A DNA stretch of 64,000 nucleotides from Nemertoderma westbladi (Eukaryota > Xenacoelomorpha > Nemertodermatida > Nemertodermatidae): contig JAUCBJ010008594.1 of the NCBI GenBank assembly GCA_032718475.1, forward strand, positions 1 through 64,000. The letters run 5' to 3'. The number at the start of each line of letters is the position of its first letter. Position 1 is the stretch's first letter. The notes under the pieces are model-generated. The model was not told where the DNA came from and made no database searches. It saw only the letters and a program-made list of their open reading frames with translations. Both the position numbers and the translations under genes were made by a program. Shown here piece by piece: positions 34,145 through 46,154 of the stretch.

Positions 34145-34210
34145 TGGTAGACGGATGACGACGTGTCCGTAACCCGTAGTAACGGAGGGACAAGTCCGAA
34201 TGATCCGACC
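34145..34210 (+). promoter_or_regulatory. SECIS-like element
   Basis: The eukaryotic SECIS core is present in order: ATGA (34,155-34,158), a helix of gac plus tgtcc pairing with ggaca plus gtc, unpaired AA in the apical loop (34,171-34,172, 12 nt after ATGA), and GA (34,198-34,199) completing the non-Watson-Crick quartet. The apical loop can form a small extra helix (ccgt/acgg), as in form II. Spacing is canonical; lower-stem pairing (cgg/ccg) is weak and competes with a local gtctacc/ggtagac hairpin. Confidence 0.75.
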
Positions 34211-34217
34211 TGACTGG

Positions 34218-36064
34218 CAGTCGGTAGAGATGCACGTTTCTGATTGGTTGGTTTAGAGTCACGGAATATTCCAGTTTTATTATTGTTACACATTTCTAGA
34301 ATACAGTGAATTATTATTGTGCCTTCAGTACGGCAGTTTGTGTTCTACTTGGCAGTAATTGTTTGGTGTAATGATTATTGAAAGTCTTAAAGTATTTATA
34401 ATCAGTAATCACCTTATCGCGTATCTCGCAATAATAATTGCAGTGTTTAATTAGCAGTTACATACGTGTACGTCAGTACATCGGTTCCCTATGCAGATAT
34501 GTTAGCAGTTAGGGCAGGTATGGTTATGGTATGTATCATACCAGCCCTAATTGTTAATTATTAATTAATTATTATCCATTACTGATAAATAACAACGTTG
34601 TTTGTATAATTATCACATTTTGAGGTCTTTAATTCTTTATTCTATAATACTGTAACTATTTTTCATATTTAAACTTCATCCTCTCTTACTTACATTACAT
34701 AGTAAACAACTATATTTAGTATTTTTTACACCGGTATGTTAAGTGTTATAATTACTAATAAACAGATTTCGGTAAGTATATAGGGTCTAAGCTGGCTTAA
34801 TGAAAACCAAAACACTGCGAGGTGAGGTATTAGCGTTTATCTATAATTAATACCGTGTTTAACTGTTCGTGGTGGATCATTGGTAGATTTATTCTATTGA
34901 TTCATAAATAATCGATAACTTTTATTAAATATTGTGCTAAATTATTATACGTTATAAATAATTGTTGTTGTGATCCTTAAATAATTAATAATTGTTTTTT
35001 TTAAACTGTTTGGTTATAGTTATCAATGTTTGATCCGGGACAGTTTTATTAAAAAACTTGTATCATGAGATTGTATCCTTCCTTTGTTAGTAAACACTTT
35101 ACTTCATTTAGCTCGGGAATTTTATAACATAACATTTTTGGTTAACTTGTTTCGATTCAAAGAATACCTTTATTGTATTTGTGTTTAACCGAAATCGAGT
35201 GTCTAATCGAACCTCTTTAAACCTATAATTTGACTTTCGTCCAGAGGCAGAGACAGGATACGATACGATACGAAAAATCCAAGATACGATACGAAATACG
35301 AAAAAAATTTCGTATTTTTTTTCGTATCCTATTTTATCTAAAAGTTGATAAAAAATATATGTATTGTATTTTGTATTACACATGTATCATATAAATCTCT
35401 ATACAATAGGCAAGTATTTTTTATTTCAATGTTCCAGTATGCTTGCTACAACAATAGTGCGGCTACTGGCTACAACATCCATAAGGACGTTATGCAACAC
35501 GGTCCAATAGTAGGCGTTACCATATTACCATGCCACTTTATGAATACTGTACCTAGGACTACTGCCGTCATTTACGAAATAATTTTGAATTTGATGTACC
35601 AATATGGAATAAAATATTGTTTTGGTTAGATTCAGTCCTTCTGTAACCTCGGTTTTCAGTGCAAACCAGGTATACTTCATATGGGCCAAGCCAATATCTC
35701 AGCCACTTCTTCATTAAAATACGATGGCGTTATAGATATGGACTGCAGCAGCGCTATATTTTCCATCGGTTCAAAGAATCACTAAGACAAATAATAAATA
35801 GCAAGTAAAAATAGTACTATTATAAAGTTTGAAACCGATAATAAAGCTTTTACTCTAAACATCTCCCAAAGAGGTAAAGAACATTCTAAATTACCTCTTT
35901 TTGAAATTGTGTGCGATATCATCAACATTTGTAGAAAACTGATATAAATAATATTAATATGTCCCCGAACCGTTTTTGAGTTTGATACTAAATACCTTTA
36001 AACCATTATTTATATAGTCAGTTAACACACCACCTCTAACAACCTTACATGTGAAGTTACATTG
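34218..36064. other. Intergenic, no gene recognised
   Basis: AT-rich. A cluster of cgatacgatacgaaa phrases at 35,255-35,330 ends in an aatttcgtatt hairpin. Nothing else is recognised. Confidence 0.5.
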
Positions 36065-37363
36065 TTAACCAATATTATTATATCTAATACAAAACAGAAA
36101 TATTAGCACGATAAGGAAAGGCAACCCAACCAAACTGTAAATGGAAGATGCTATTTGAAAACCGAGATAATCATTTAGAAGGCCACCAAAAACTCCACCC
36201 AGTATATGACCAACAGACGATGAAATTCGGAAAGTCTGTTGTATAAGAGATCTTATATCCACATTATCGGGATATCCAGATATCTGTACTGCAAGTTGAG
36301 TTTGTGCCTCTACTCCGGGGGTCATAAACATACCTACACCGAATCCAAGAACTGCGCAACCACTGAGTGATATGGTCAATGAGTAAGGGAGACCAATGTA
36401 TTCAGTTGGGCCAATCAAATTTGTCGACGCTGATACTAACACTACCCCAAATACTATTGGATAGATTTGTTTCCATTTATTCATCATTAAAGTCACTAAT
36501 AAACCGCTGACAGATAGAGAAATGGGGTAGAGAAGGAAGTCAAGACCAATATGATATTGGTCTACGTGATAGTAACTATGGAGATATGAAGCAAAATTAG
36601 ACAATATGAAATAAACAAACATTGAACTATATACGTGCAGAATAGTTATAAGAGTAATCCCTGGATTCTTTAAAATCCCCCAATATGATGGTCTTTCTGC
36701 GTTATTGTCGCATCTATTAAGAATATAAGGCGGGGAATCAAACCAGCAATATAATATAAGGAATAGGAACATTAAACCGGATATTACAAACGGATACTCG
36801 AATCCAAATCGAGCATAAATAGATGACCCAAAAACTGGGGACAATGTGAACCCAAGATAACCCATAACAACCGACAGACTAGCTATCGTGGACCGGTGTG
36901 TCGGGAATAATTCCATCAGCAAATTGTATGAGTACATAAAACTGATGTTGAGACCAACAGCCGTAAGTATACGTAATGAGAAACATGAGAAAATAAATAA
37001 TTCATTGTTTGTAATATATATAACAAACCCAAATATAATCTGTGCAACAGATCCAATAGTGCCGAACAGACCCAATGAAATCCTTGTCCCCCAGTTGGTC
37101 AGACGATGTGGGCACGTTATGTAAATGACAAGTCTAGCGACGGAAAACGATGAAAGTAAGGCACCGATGAGAGCGTTAGACCAATTATGTTCTTTTACAA
37201 CAATAGGAAAGAAGGTCTCCAATAGATTGAGACACCACCCCGGTGTTATTTGGAACGCAAGCAAACAAACAAGTAGCAACTTCAATCTCCATCCTTTCAA
37301 ATTGCTATTTCCAGTTATGCTATGTTCATTGCTTGTCGTTTGATTATCCGAATCTGATTCCAT
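36065..37363 (-). CDS. MFS transporter, SLC18B1-like
   Basis: A 432-residue single-exon frame with a short polar N terminus (residues 1-24, Ser/Asn-rich) and about twelve hydrophobic segments, the usual MFS length. Motifs resembling the SLC18B1 (vesicular polyamine transporter-like) group are LLETFFPIV in TM1, RILTAVGLNISFMYSYNLL in TM4 and MGYLGFTLSPVFGSSIYARF in TM5. GVGMFMTPGVEAQ and GGVFGGLLNDYLGFQIASSI follow in the C-terminal half. The family exports small organic amines using a proton gradient in vesicle or plasma membranes; the substrate here cannot be read from sequence. The start is the first ATG before a lysine-rich cytosolic stretch. It might also be a more distant MFS subfamily. 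Confidence 0.8.
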   Translation of the reverse strand: MESDSDNQTTSNEHSITGNSNLKGWRLKLLLVCLLAFQITPGWCLNLLETFFPIVVKEHNWSNALIGALLSSFSVARLVIYITCPHRLTNWGTRISLGLFGTIGSVAQIIFGFVIYITNNELFIFSCFSLRILTAVGLNISFMYSYNLLMELFPTHRSTIASLSVVMGYLGFTLSPVFGSSIYARFGFEYPFVISGLMFLFLILYCWFDSPPYILNRCDNNAERPSYWGILKNPGITLITILHVYSSMFVYFILSNFASYLHSYYHVDQYHIGLDFLLYPISLSVSGLLVTLMMNKWKQIYPIVFGVVLVSASTNLIGPTEYIGLPYSLTISLSGCAVLGFGVGMFMTPGVEAQTQLAVQISGYPDNVDIRSLIQQTFRISSSVGHILGGVFGGLLNDYLGFQIASSIYSLVGLPFLIVLIFLFCIRYNNIG

Positions 37364-37629
37364 TTCAATTCTTAAATTGTTAATTAATATATGTGTTGAT
37401 TGTGATAGCGCAATAGTCTTATATTAATAATTGTTTATTTTGGTTTGTAATCTCCTTCGCTACAATAATGAATTACCTTTTTTTTTATTTTATAATAAAA
37501 ATTTATAGCTGCCAATTTAATCAGTTAATTTGAATAAATGATATTGTAATACAGTTACATAATTATCACTAGAATCGACACTCATATTACAACAACCTAC
37601 TACTACTACTAGGATCGGCATGCTGCATT

Positions 37630-39885
37630 GCAGCTACATTTTTAAGAATGCTGTGCCGGCTTATCGACAAAATTGCACCACCACAACTCCCTATCACCCA
37701 TGACATTTGCTAGATCATCCGCATCTTCAAGGCCAGTGTCCTTTAAGATGCGTCTCAAGAAAGTCATGGGCTGTCCACCATGCTTATTCACTCCATGAGG
37801 CAGCCAAAGTACAAGATTATGTACTGGCTGGTCCTCACGGCGAAAGCAATGTCCTGCAAAGCGGGGGCGATTTTGTTCTAGTGTCAAGCTTGGGGGAACC
37901 AATGAGACACCTCCAATGTTATACAGTGTCTGGTTGGAGATGTGTGCATTGTATTTACTTGACACAATTAACCCGGCGTAGCATTCTTGTGATTGTGCCA
38001 TCCAGAGATTTGGTGTCCTCAGCAGTTAGAGCCCAGCATGGACTCCCATAGAGAAGTACTGGAACTACTGCTGCTATAAATAATCGGACCTTAAGTTTCC
38101 GATTAATTCTCAGTGACTTCCAAATCCTGGAAAGCCTATTCAAGGCTGCCCATGCCTTTCCCTTACGTATTCGAAGGTCCTGACTTCCGGATCCATGATC
38201 AAAGGTAACAGAAGTCATCCACATGCTCAAGCATACCATCTTTTGAGCTTATGCTCATCCGATCAGAGACTTGCAGAGGACTTTCAAAGTTAACTGTCAA
38301 AATTTGGTCTTTCTGGAGTTAATAAAAAGACCAACACTAGAAGCAGCATGTTCTAATGAGCTGAGGAGCCGTTGGGCTCCCTCTAATGATTCTGAGAGTA
38401 CTCCTAAGTCATCAGCAAAGTCTAGATCAGTTAGGTACTTGGCAGGATTTCCTCGACTTCTGGAGCCAGTAGGTGGAGTTATCATCACCCCCTCATCATT
38501 ATGATGATCTAAGGACATGCGTAGAACATAGTCAACAACAATTATGAACAAGAATGGTGCAAGTGTGTCTCCCTGGAGGACGCCCCATAACAATTCAAAT
38601 GGTTATGTGTCACCGTCAACAGTAGACACAAATGTTTTCGAACCATCGTGTACTGATCTGATTGCTGCAATAATTTCATCAGGAATCCCATATAATGAAA
38701 GTATGCTGAACATACGTAAGCGAGAGACTGAATCAAAGATAACAGTCAGATGCCTGTCTTTCTTTTTTGATAACTCTTCAATTATCCTTCTAAGTGCCAA
38801 AATGGGCTCCATGGTCCCACGACCTTTACGGAACCCATTCTGATTTCCACGGAGCAGTCTCTCAATGGGATCCCTGATGCGATTTAATGGAATTCTATTG
38901 TATAGCTTTGCAGCAATTGAGATCAATGAGATTCCCCGAAAAGAACCATAGAGTGTTAGGTTGCCCTTCTTGGGAACTGGCACCAACTTATTTGTTTTCA
39001 TTTCTTGTGGGACTCTTGTTGTTCGGTACATGTCTACTATGATGGGATAGATGAGTTTTAAACACTTAGGTATTTTAAAGACCTCAGGGGGAACACCATC
39101 TACTCCACTGGCATGATTGGTCTTAATGCTCTTTGCAGCAGCCTTCACTTCTGCAAAGGAGATATCACCAATGGGAATATCTGGGAGTACAGATTCAGAC
39201 ACTTTTACTTCTATAAAGTTATCAGGCAATACCCTGTCATTATTGAGGAGCTTTTCAAAGTGGGCCTTCCAACCATTGAGGCGATCGGCTGGTGATTCAG
39301 CCTTAACCTTGGTGGTTGGTTGGCTTTTTCGACCAGCAAGCAAGTTGATCGATCTCCATTCCTGGGATGATTGCCTGCTGTCGTTAGCATCATTGATGGC
39401 ATCAACCTGTTGGTTTATTAGCTCCTGTAAATTAACAGAGTACTGCCTGTTCAGGGACCTAGATGCAGCCTTAACTGCATTCTTTGCCGCTGTAGTCTGT
39501 TTGAGTCGGGACTCTTTCTGTGCCTTCTAGAGGTCATTTCGGCACTTCTGAATTTTGTTGTCAGTCCAGGGGGCCCTTTTCCTGTTTCGAGGGTATACAG
39601 GAACTGTTTCTGCAGCTGCTAACTTAACTGCCTCTGTGAAGGCAGTATAGCCCTCACAGTGATCTGCCGCCTCAGAGGCAAGAACCTCATACCTGTTGCT
39701 CAGCTTTAGTGTGAAGCTGGATCTCACACTTGGCTGTTGCAACAGAGAGGACCAGTCATGCCGTGGTAAGGCAGATTTCGTTGTTCTGCTAGCACGCAGA
39801 CTAAGTCTTACCTTGGCCACAATAAGGTGGTGATCACTGGAGAAGGGTCGTAATGTAAATGCATTACAGTCAATGTCACCTCTTT
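37630..39885 (-). mobile_element. 5'-truncated non-LTR retrotransposon
   Basis: Minus-strand reading begins in the end of an apurinic endonuclease domain (SSDHHLIVAKV near 39,820-39,850) and proceeds through RT to a Cys/Trp-containing C terminus ending near 37,640. The 5' end is lost at about 39,885. The same family supplies the scrap at 1-142. Confidence 0.85.
37642..39820 (-). pseudogene. LINE polyprotein, broken
   Basis: Fragments in order on the minus strand: 39,820-39,527 (post-endonuclease linker, ending at a TAG); 39,343-38,603 (RT fingers and palm, with KTNHASGVDGVPPEVFK, LVPVPKKGNLTLYGSFRGIS and QNGFRKGRG); 38,593-38,297 (GVLQGDTLAPFLF and catalytic LDFADDLGVL); 38,239-37,955 (FIAAVVPVLLYGSPCWAL, thumb); and 38,001-37,642 (RPRFAGHCFRREDQPV and the C-terminal RRILKDTG). 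Several frameshifts and stops separate them. The style resembles the CR1-like/craTrec type, but the clade is not certain. Confidence 0.85.
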
Positions 39886-40138
39886 ATTTTCTTCATTTTC
39901 CGTCAATTTTTTAATAATTTTCTGCATTATATTCTTATTTTCGAGTAATTGTCTCAATATTTCCTCTTTATTATCATTTTCCACCTCTGTTTAATCCTCA
40001 TTTCATCCTCCTACTTCTCTTCCTCACTTTTTTCACTTTCCTGACCTTCACTTTCTTCATCTTTCTGTTCCTCGCTTTCTTCATTCTCCCCCTGATCATC
40101 ACTTTCTTCATTCATATTTTTATTCTCGCCTTCTTCGT
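39886..40138 (-). other. Low-complexity acidic coding remnant
   Basis: Read on the minus strand this CT-rich stretch gives a run of Glu/Asp/Ser/Gln (NEESDDQGENEESEEQKDEE), then after a stop a Lys/Asn/Glu helix-like stretch containing EILRQLLENKNIMQKI. It looks like part of a coiled-coil ORF1 or gag, but no family is recognised. It sits exactly between the truncated LINE and the truncated BEL pol. Confidence 0.35.
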
Positions 40139-42260
40139 ATGCTACGTGTGTACTTCCTGGATGGAGATATGAGTGAATTAGAACTACATATGTTCTCCGA
40201 TGCATCCCTGGAAGCATATGGTGCTGTGCTTTATTTGGTACAGCGGAAGGGGACTCATAAGCCCAGGTTTGCGTTCAGTAAAGCGAGGTCGACGCCACCA
40301 GATTCAGCATCAGTACCAAAACTCGAGCTGACGGCTGCAAGACTAGGAGTGAGAGCAACAGCGTACTTGGTGGAGACGATACCAAGTATAGTAGAGACAC
40401 ACTACTGGACAGATTCCATGGTAGTATTAGGATGGTTGCATAATGAAAAGATGTGTTATCCCATATTCATAGCGAATCGAGCAGACGAGATAAGGGCAAC
40501 AACGGACTTGGACAAGTGGCACTACTGCCCAACTGAAGACAATCCGGCGGACTTGCTATCGAGGGGCGTACAACGCCACGCTTTCTTGAGAAAGCAGGAG
40601 TTGTGGCAGCATGGTCCACACTTCCTCAATGACAGGTCGAAGTGGCCATTGATGAGGAAAGTAGATCCAAGTGGAGAATAAGTAGTAGTAGAGGATGAAG
40701 GAAACGAATCAGAGGGGGAAGAAATATTTAGCCAGTTAGTGAGGGAGATTAAGGAGGCACCACCACGATCTAAAATGATAGAGTCGTGCGAGAATCAAAC
40801 AGATAGGTTACTCAATTACAGCTCTAGTTGGTATAAGACGAAGAAGCTAGTGGCATATCTGAGGGCCTATGGAGAATTCCTTAGGGGGCTAGTATGGGCA
40901 GCAAGATAATACCCACCATTGATCTGGAAGGGGTGGCTAAAGCCGTGATACGATACGAACAAGGGAAGGGATACGGAGACGAAGTTGACCGTATTAGGAA
41001 ACAGCAACGCCTTTGTCAGGACAGTGAGATCAACACGCTGACACCCAACTGGCTGAGGATGGATTCCTGGTCATGAACTCCAGGGTGGTTAATAACACCA
41101 GTGCCATAATTCCACCAAAACCAACAATAATCCCTAATAAGTCACCGATAGTCCACCAGATCATATGGGACACCCATAAGGCCATACTACATGGTGGTAC
41201 CAACCCAACCCTAACCGAGATCAGGAAGAGATATTGGGTGATCCAACTTAGAAAGATGGTGAAGGCGGTAGTGGGGCAATGCTAGACATGCCGACGGATG
41301 AAGAAGGAGAGGGCGCCACTGCCGACTAACAGGGTGCGACATCACGACCCACCATTCACACACTGCAGCGTGGACATGTTTGGGCCGATCAAGATCAAAG
41401 TGATGCGGCACACAGAGAGGCATTACGGCATTATCTTAGTTTGTAATAATATGAGTGCCGTGGGGATAGAACTGGCTCAGGACGCTACGGCATCAGCATT
41501 CATCAATGCCTTGGAGAGATTCGTGACCCGCAGGGGAGGGACGGTCGAAGTATTATACTCCGACAATGGGACTAACTTTGTTGGTGCAGAAAACGAGTTA
41601 GCGGAGGCCTTTGAGATCTTGGAGGGCGAAGACATTAAGGCAGCGATGAGGAAGCACCTGATTAGATGGGAAAGGAGGACGCTATACGCATCACATACGC
41701 TGGGCTGCGTAGAACACCTCGTCAGAAGCTCTAAGCAGCGGATGACCAAACTCATGAACAATCATATGGTGACCGAGGATGTATTGAGGACAGTGTTGGC
41801 GAAGTGTGAGGGGATTATCAACAGCCGACCGCTGTATCCCGATAACAATGATCCAGAATCACTGGACGTTCTGACACCAGCACATATATTAATGGAGAGA
41901 CCAGTGACGATTGACATGCAAAACATTGACCCAGATGATATAAACTCGCATCAGAGCTGGAAGCTGGCTAAGGCGATAGGTGCAGAGTATTGGAAAAGGT
42001 GAATTCAAGAGTACCTACCAACGCTGCACAAAAGGAGCAAGTGGAGGAATAATCAGAGGGAGCTTAGGAAGGGTGACTTGATAATCGTGACAGATGATAC
42101 GATTATCAATAATCACTGGAGGCTGGCGAGGGTAGTCGAATGCTACCCCGGCGAGGACGGAAAGATCAGATCCGTGGAGGTCAGAATCGGAGGAAAGATT
42201 GGGGCGAAGGAATGGAAGACCTACAGGAGGGCGGTAGGGAAGTGTTGCCTATTGGAGTGA
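40139..42260 (+). pseudogene. BEL/Pao pol: RNase H, integrase, DUF5641-like domain
   Basis: 40,147-40,681: Pao-type RNase H with LHMFSDASLEAYGAVLY, PKLELTAARLG, THYWTDSMVVLGWL and EDNPADLLSRG. A stop follows at 40,679-40,681. 41,130-41,290: integrase zinc-binding part (HKAILHGG, RKRYWV) with a TAG at 41,283. 41,298-42,002: integrase core with Asp in FTHCSVDMFGPI, Asp in YSDNGTNF and the third acidic residue in GCVEHLVRSSK, plus SRPLYP and LTPAHIL. A TGA at 42,000 is followed by the C-terminal chromo-like DUF5641 domain (KGDLIIVTDD, HWRLARVVECYPGEDG). At least three stops and one frameshift are present, so it is inactive. Confidence 0.9.
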
Positions 42261-42892
42261 GTGCCCTAATTAGTTGAGTCATCCAATAAATTGGACTGAG
42301 GGGTGTGGGAATGAGGACGAGACGCCCTTCCCACACACAAAAATAAAATAATAAAAATAAAAAGTGAGAATAATACGTGAAGAAAGTAAATACGTGAGTT
42401 AGATGAGTAGTAGTGTGCCAAGGTACATATAATTAGTTTAGGTAGGCATTATGTACGTCTGATGGGTACGGACATACCAATGTACATAATGTTTAGGTGT
42501 AGGTAGTTATAATTACATACGTCAGATGGGTACGAATGTACCAATGTACATAGTTTACATTCACACCAAAAATGCCGGGTCAATGGGACCAATATCAGTA
42601 TATAATATGATGGGTCAGTTCATGGGACTCGTGTGCCACACGAAGCAGACATGTGCAGACGAATATATAAGATATAACATACGTACTATAGTCTGGTACA
42701 ACCTTTTCCAATTAGCTACTGGGACTGGGGACTAATTGACTATAACAGGAGGACGAGACATAAGACGGATCCCATTTCTCAAGTGCCGAATGTGATGAAT
42801 GAGAATGTGGGAACCCGACAGGAGCGTATGGAAAGTGAGAGCAAAGGGGGTTGAGTATTGGGGAAGTATGGGAGGGGAGGTACGAGAGTTAG

Positions 42893-42908
42893 GGGGGGGG
42901 GGGGGGGG
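42893..42908. repeat. Poly-G tract in BEL 3' region
   Basis: Uninterrupted run of about 16 G in the purine-rich 3' untranslated part, whose plus strand resembles the minus strand of 14.8-15.1 kb. Confidence 0.85.
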
Positions 42909-43102
42909 AAGTGAAGAGTGCGAGATCCAAGTGTGGGGGCGAGCAGTATAGAGGATGAGTCCTAAGGGACTAGTGAGTGAGGAGATTGGACGATAGCGTC
43001 CAGGGTAAAATTGTGTGAGGAGAGAGGGTGATCATCTAAACAGAGACGCCAGATGCCTTGGTACACCTTAGCTCGCATCCCCTAAGGATGGGTAGTAAAA
43101 AC

Positions 43103-43124
43103 TGTTATGATTAACTCATTAAAC
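43103..43124 (+). repeat. First 22 bp of the copia 5' LTR
   Basis: Identical to 53,640-53,661, the start of the 3' LTR. The match stops abruptly where the 3-kb insertion begins. Confidence 0.85.
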
Positions 43125-46100
43125 GAGAGAAAGCCGCCCCAATATTAGATTATTACAACAACATATCCATTGGGTAAGAAAGTGGAGGAGAGCCAGCCCG
43201 TCTCTTAATTTTTTACTTTATATTACGCGATCAATTTTCACTCATCTCGTCATGAACCCAACATGTATGTAACCTTTTGTTAAATTTGTTGGCTATGCGT
43301 TTGCGGTTGTTTGGGCGGAGTGTGGTAGGCCTACACTTTTCACACTTAAATATTTTGGTTGTGAAATGTTACAGGGCATAGCTATCTGAGATATTTCATT
43401 TATATTTTATTATGAGAGGAAGAAGAACATACAACGTTATTTACTATATATGTAACAAAATAATTGTTTTCGGGTTTAACTTGGAAGCCTCCCCAAATAG
43501 TTGATATACAATTATATTTAAAATTATTTCCATGGTCATGGTCATTCACCCGTCTTTAGTTAGAAATTTGTTTGCATGAAAGACAGTTCAGTTTAGTTTT
43601 TACTGATTTATTATCTCTTATCTGACTGGGGTAATAATAAAGGATAGGATAAATGGAAGCAAAGTGTGACAGTAACAAATATTTCCCCGTCACCCTAGCA
43701 TGTCTTAAGTAATGATATATCAAAGGGGGAAGTTTGGATTCACTGCATAAATGCAGTTCACCAAACTTCCCCCGAATGCACACTGTAACTTCCCCCTTCC
43801 CCCAAATATCCACTGTTGAATTAATTTGAAGCGATATAATAAGTACAAAATTGTGCGAGTTTTTAATTGTGTGTTCCAATTGTTATTTGATTTCTATTTA
43901 TTATTTAAAGTGCATTTAATATCACACTGGTTTTTAGAATATTATACTATACAACCTTATGTTTTATTAATTTACCCAATCGAAGCCTCATAAGGGCCGG
44001 TTATTTGTACGCATATCCCCTAATGCGCTCAGTAAGGTTCAAACAACATATTAATATGAAAATAAAGTATCTGCAAAGAAAATAACCCAATACTATATAA
44101 TTTGACCTTATTAAAAAATTTGCACTTTTGCACACTTATTTGTATAAATGCACTTTAGCAGATCGTAATGGTGGCTCTTATTTAACAAACTTATGTTTAT
44201 CCTCTACCGATCTACGATGGTGTATGATCAAGTGTCATTCGCTAAAAGTGTCAAAAATCCAATTTAATAAATCTGGATTTGCGATTTTGGACCATATTCA
44301 TGGATATTTTAAGTCACTTTATAGACATAAAAAGTTAAACAAATGTTACGATTATAGTTAGAAATCATTCCAAACTACATTTTAATCCAAAAAATAACAT
44401 TCTACGATGAATAGAACTGGAAATAATAGTGTTTGAAATATCGAAAAAATGTTCACTATTTAAGTGCATTTTGCACTAAGTGCACATGCGTCTTTTCCCA
44501 AGTTGTATCCTATTTCACAAATTACAATCTATCCTCTATCCAATGAAAAAAGTTTCAGATTAAACGGCCCAGTAGAACCGAAGTTATTGATGTTTAAAAA
44601 TAGTCACCCGAAAATTTCAAATTCTCTTGGTCACATAGTCTAGTGGTTATCAATCACGTTAATGAAACTTAAGTTCGCGGGTTCGAAATCAAATATTGAC
44701 CTGACCATTCTTAATTTTTTTTGCAAAAAAAATTATTTTTATTTTTTCACTAAAATCGCTATAACTTCGGTTCTGGTGGTCAAAATTCAATAAAATTGGT
44801 ATATTCTTTGCCGTAATTTTTTTCTTAATCTTTTGAGAAGGGGTTATTTTGGGCCCCAAAAAAATTTAAAAAAAGGGCCAAAATAACGCGATATTTTTCG
44901 ACCCTTAAAATTCGTAATTTTAATTATATATGTTAAGATAAAAGATAGCGGAGTTAATTTGATACTTTTTACAGGTACTTTTGGCGCAATACGCTAAATT
45001 ATAATGGAATAGCGATTTGTTAAAAAAAAAATTTTTCGTCCCTTTTTATAAATATTATATTTCACACGATCGCCTGCCGCTCCAGTTTTATAATACCTCC
45101 CCAGCGCTGTGATTAACGCTGTTAGATAGATAATTTAACGCACTATAAGTCTGTGTAAACAAATCTCCCGTAAGTTAAGTAGTTTTCGAGCTAGACGATT
45201 TCCCGCGAAGCAAGTTTGAAGCGCGAAATTATAATTTTGGCCCTCATTTTTTTAATATCATCCTTGGAGCAAAACCGATAGCATATTTGAATTCCCCGTA
45301 TGGATATTGACTGTATAGAATGTACCTTAACCAACTAAAGTTAAAAATAAAAAATTATTCGATAAAAACTACTTTACAAATTCTGGCCCTTTTTGGCCCC
45401 TATTGCCGACATATTTTTTGTACCCCCATTCGATAGGAACGTAGCCCCAATGGTCTTCTACGAGTTTCATAAAAGAATTAGTGGATTCCTACCCGCGTTG
45501 TCGAATTAAACATTTCGGAAATAAGTTTTCCAAAAAAGACGGACAAAAACGTACAAATTTACAGCCCCTTTTTCCACCCGAAATTTTAATAAATATCTTA
45601 CCCCCATTCGATACGAAGGTAGTACCACTCTTCCCCTTTCCAACCGCGTTACTTTCGTCCCCGTACGATTAATATTAGCCGAGTTATAGCGGATCCCGCA
45701 AAGTCATTTTGTCCGTTTTTTCAACTTTGACGGACATTTTCGGAAAAAAGGCGTGGTAATCTTTTTTGAAAAAAAAAACGAATTCACTAATTAATCCCTT
45801 CTATCGTATCCCGGCGTCGGCTAAGCAATAACCTAGGGTTTTTTCGAGCCACTGTAGAGCGCCTTTCAAAAAAATTTTAAAATTGTCGAAAAAATGACGG
45901 TTTTTTGTCCGCCGTGTCCGTCGAAGGGTTAGATTTAATAATGTTAGAGTTGCTAATATCTTAGAATTCCGAGCCGCTCCCCTGGTGAGAAAATAAAAAA
46001 ATTTGGTCAGTTCCTTCATCGAAAAGTCCCCCAGAATCCCAAGTTAACCTATATAGTTAGCGATGGCCTGCGGCTTTAGGAGCGGCCGCGGTATTCACCT

Positions 46101-46154
46101 CCCTCATAGCGGCCGCGGCGGTGTTGCGTCAAATGGAGAAATATTTATCCCACC
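43125..46154. mobile_element. 3.0-kb insertion splitting the copia 5' LTR
   Basis: Begins gagagaaagccgcccc and ends aaatatttatcccacc, exactly filling the gap in the 5' LTR. No target duplication, terminal inverted repeat or protein domain is visible. The interior is AT-rich with a hydrophobic-free landscape of short frames, a tRNA-like sequence at 44,629 and two gcggccgcgg blocks near the right end (46,082-46,118). It is most likely a non-autonomous element or a composite of several; identity unknown. Confidence 0.6.
44629..44701 (+). repeat. tRNA-like sequence, 73 nt (tRNA pseudogene or SINE head)
   Basis: Has an A box (tagtctagtgg, 44,636-44,646) and a near-perfect B box (ggttcgaaatc) at tRNA spacing, and ggtca/tgacc ends that can pair. 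The D and anticodon stems do not fold well and the anticodon is unclear, so it is not a working tRNA. Confidence 0.6.

Larger units (their letters stand above)
40139..43102 (+). mobile_element. BEL/Pao element, 5' truncated, pol and 3' region
   Basis: Holds RNase H, integrase and the post-integrase domain, then a 3' untranslated part resembling that of the gag-only element at 14-20 kb. The match ggaatgaggacgagacgccc at 42,309 corresponds to 16,490-16,515 in complement, and gagacgccag recurs near 43,042. The copy resumes at 53,900 after the copia insertion. It lacks gag, protease and RT. Confidence 0.85.

Noticed and set aside
32345-34262. Long antisense frames across the TGR gene (186, 211 and 103 codons)
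   Set aside because: GC-rich third positions keep antisense frames open; they carry no motifs.
40011-40217. Minus frame with acidic ESEEQ-rich product as a host gene
   Set aside because: Low complexity, no start context, overlaps the BEL RNase H at its end; more likely a retroelement ORF remnant.
44629-44701. Functional tRNA gene
   Set aside because: A and B boxes are present but the D and anticodon stems do not pair and the T stem is poor.
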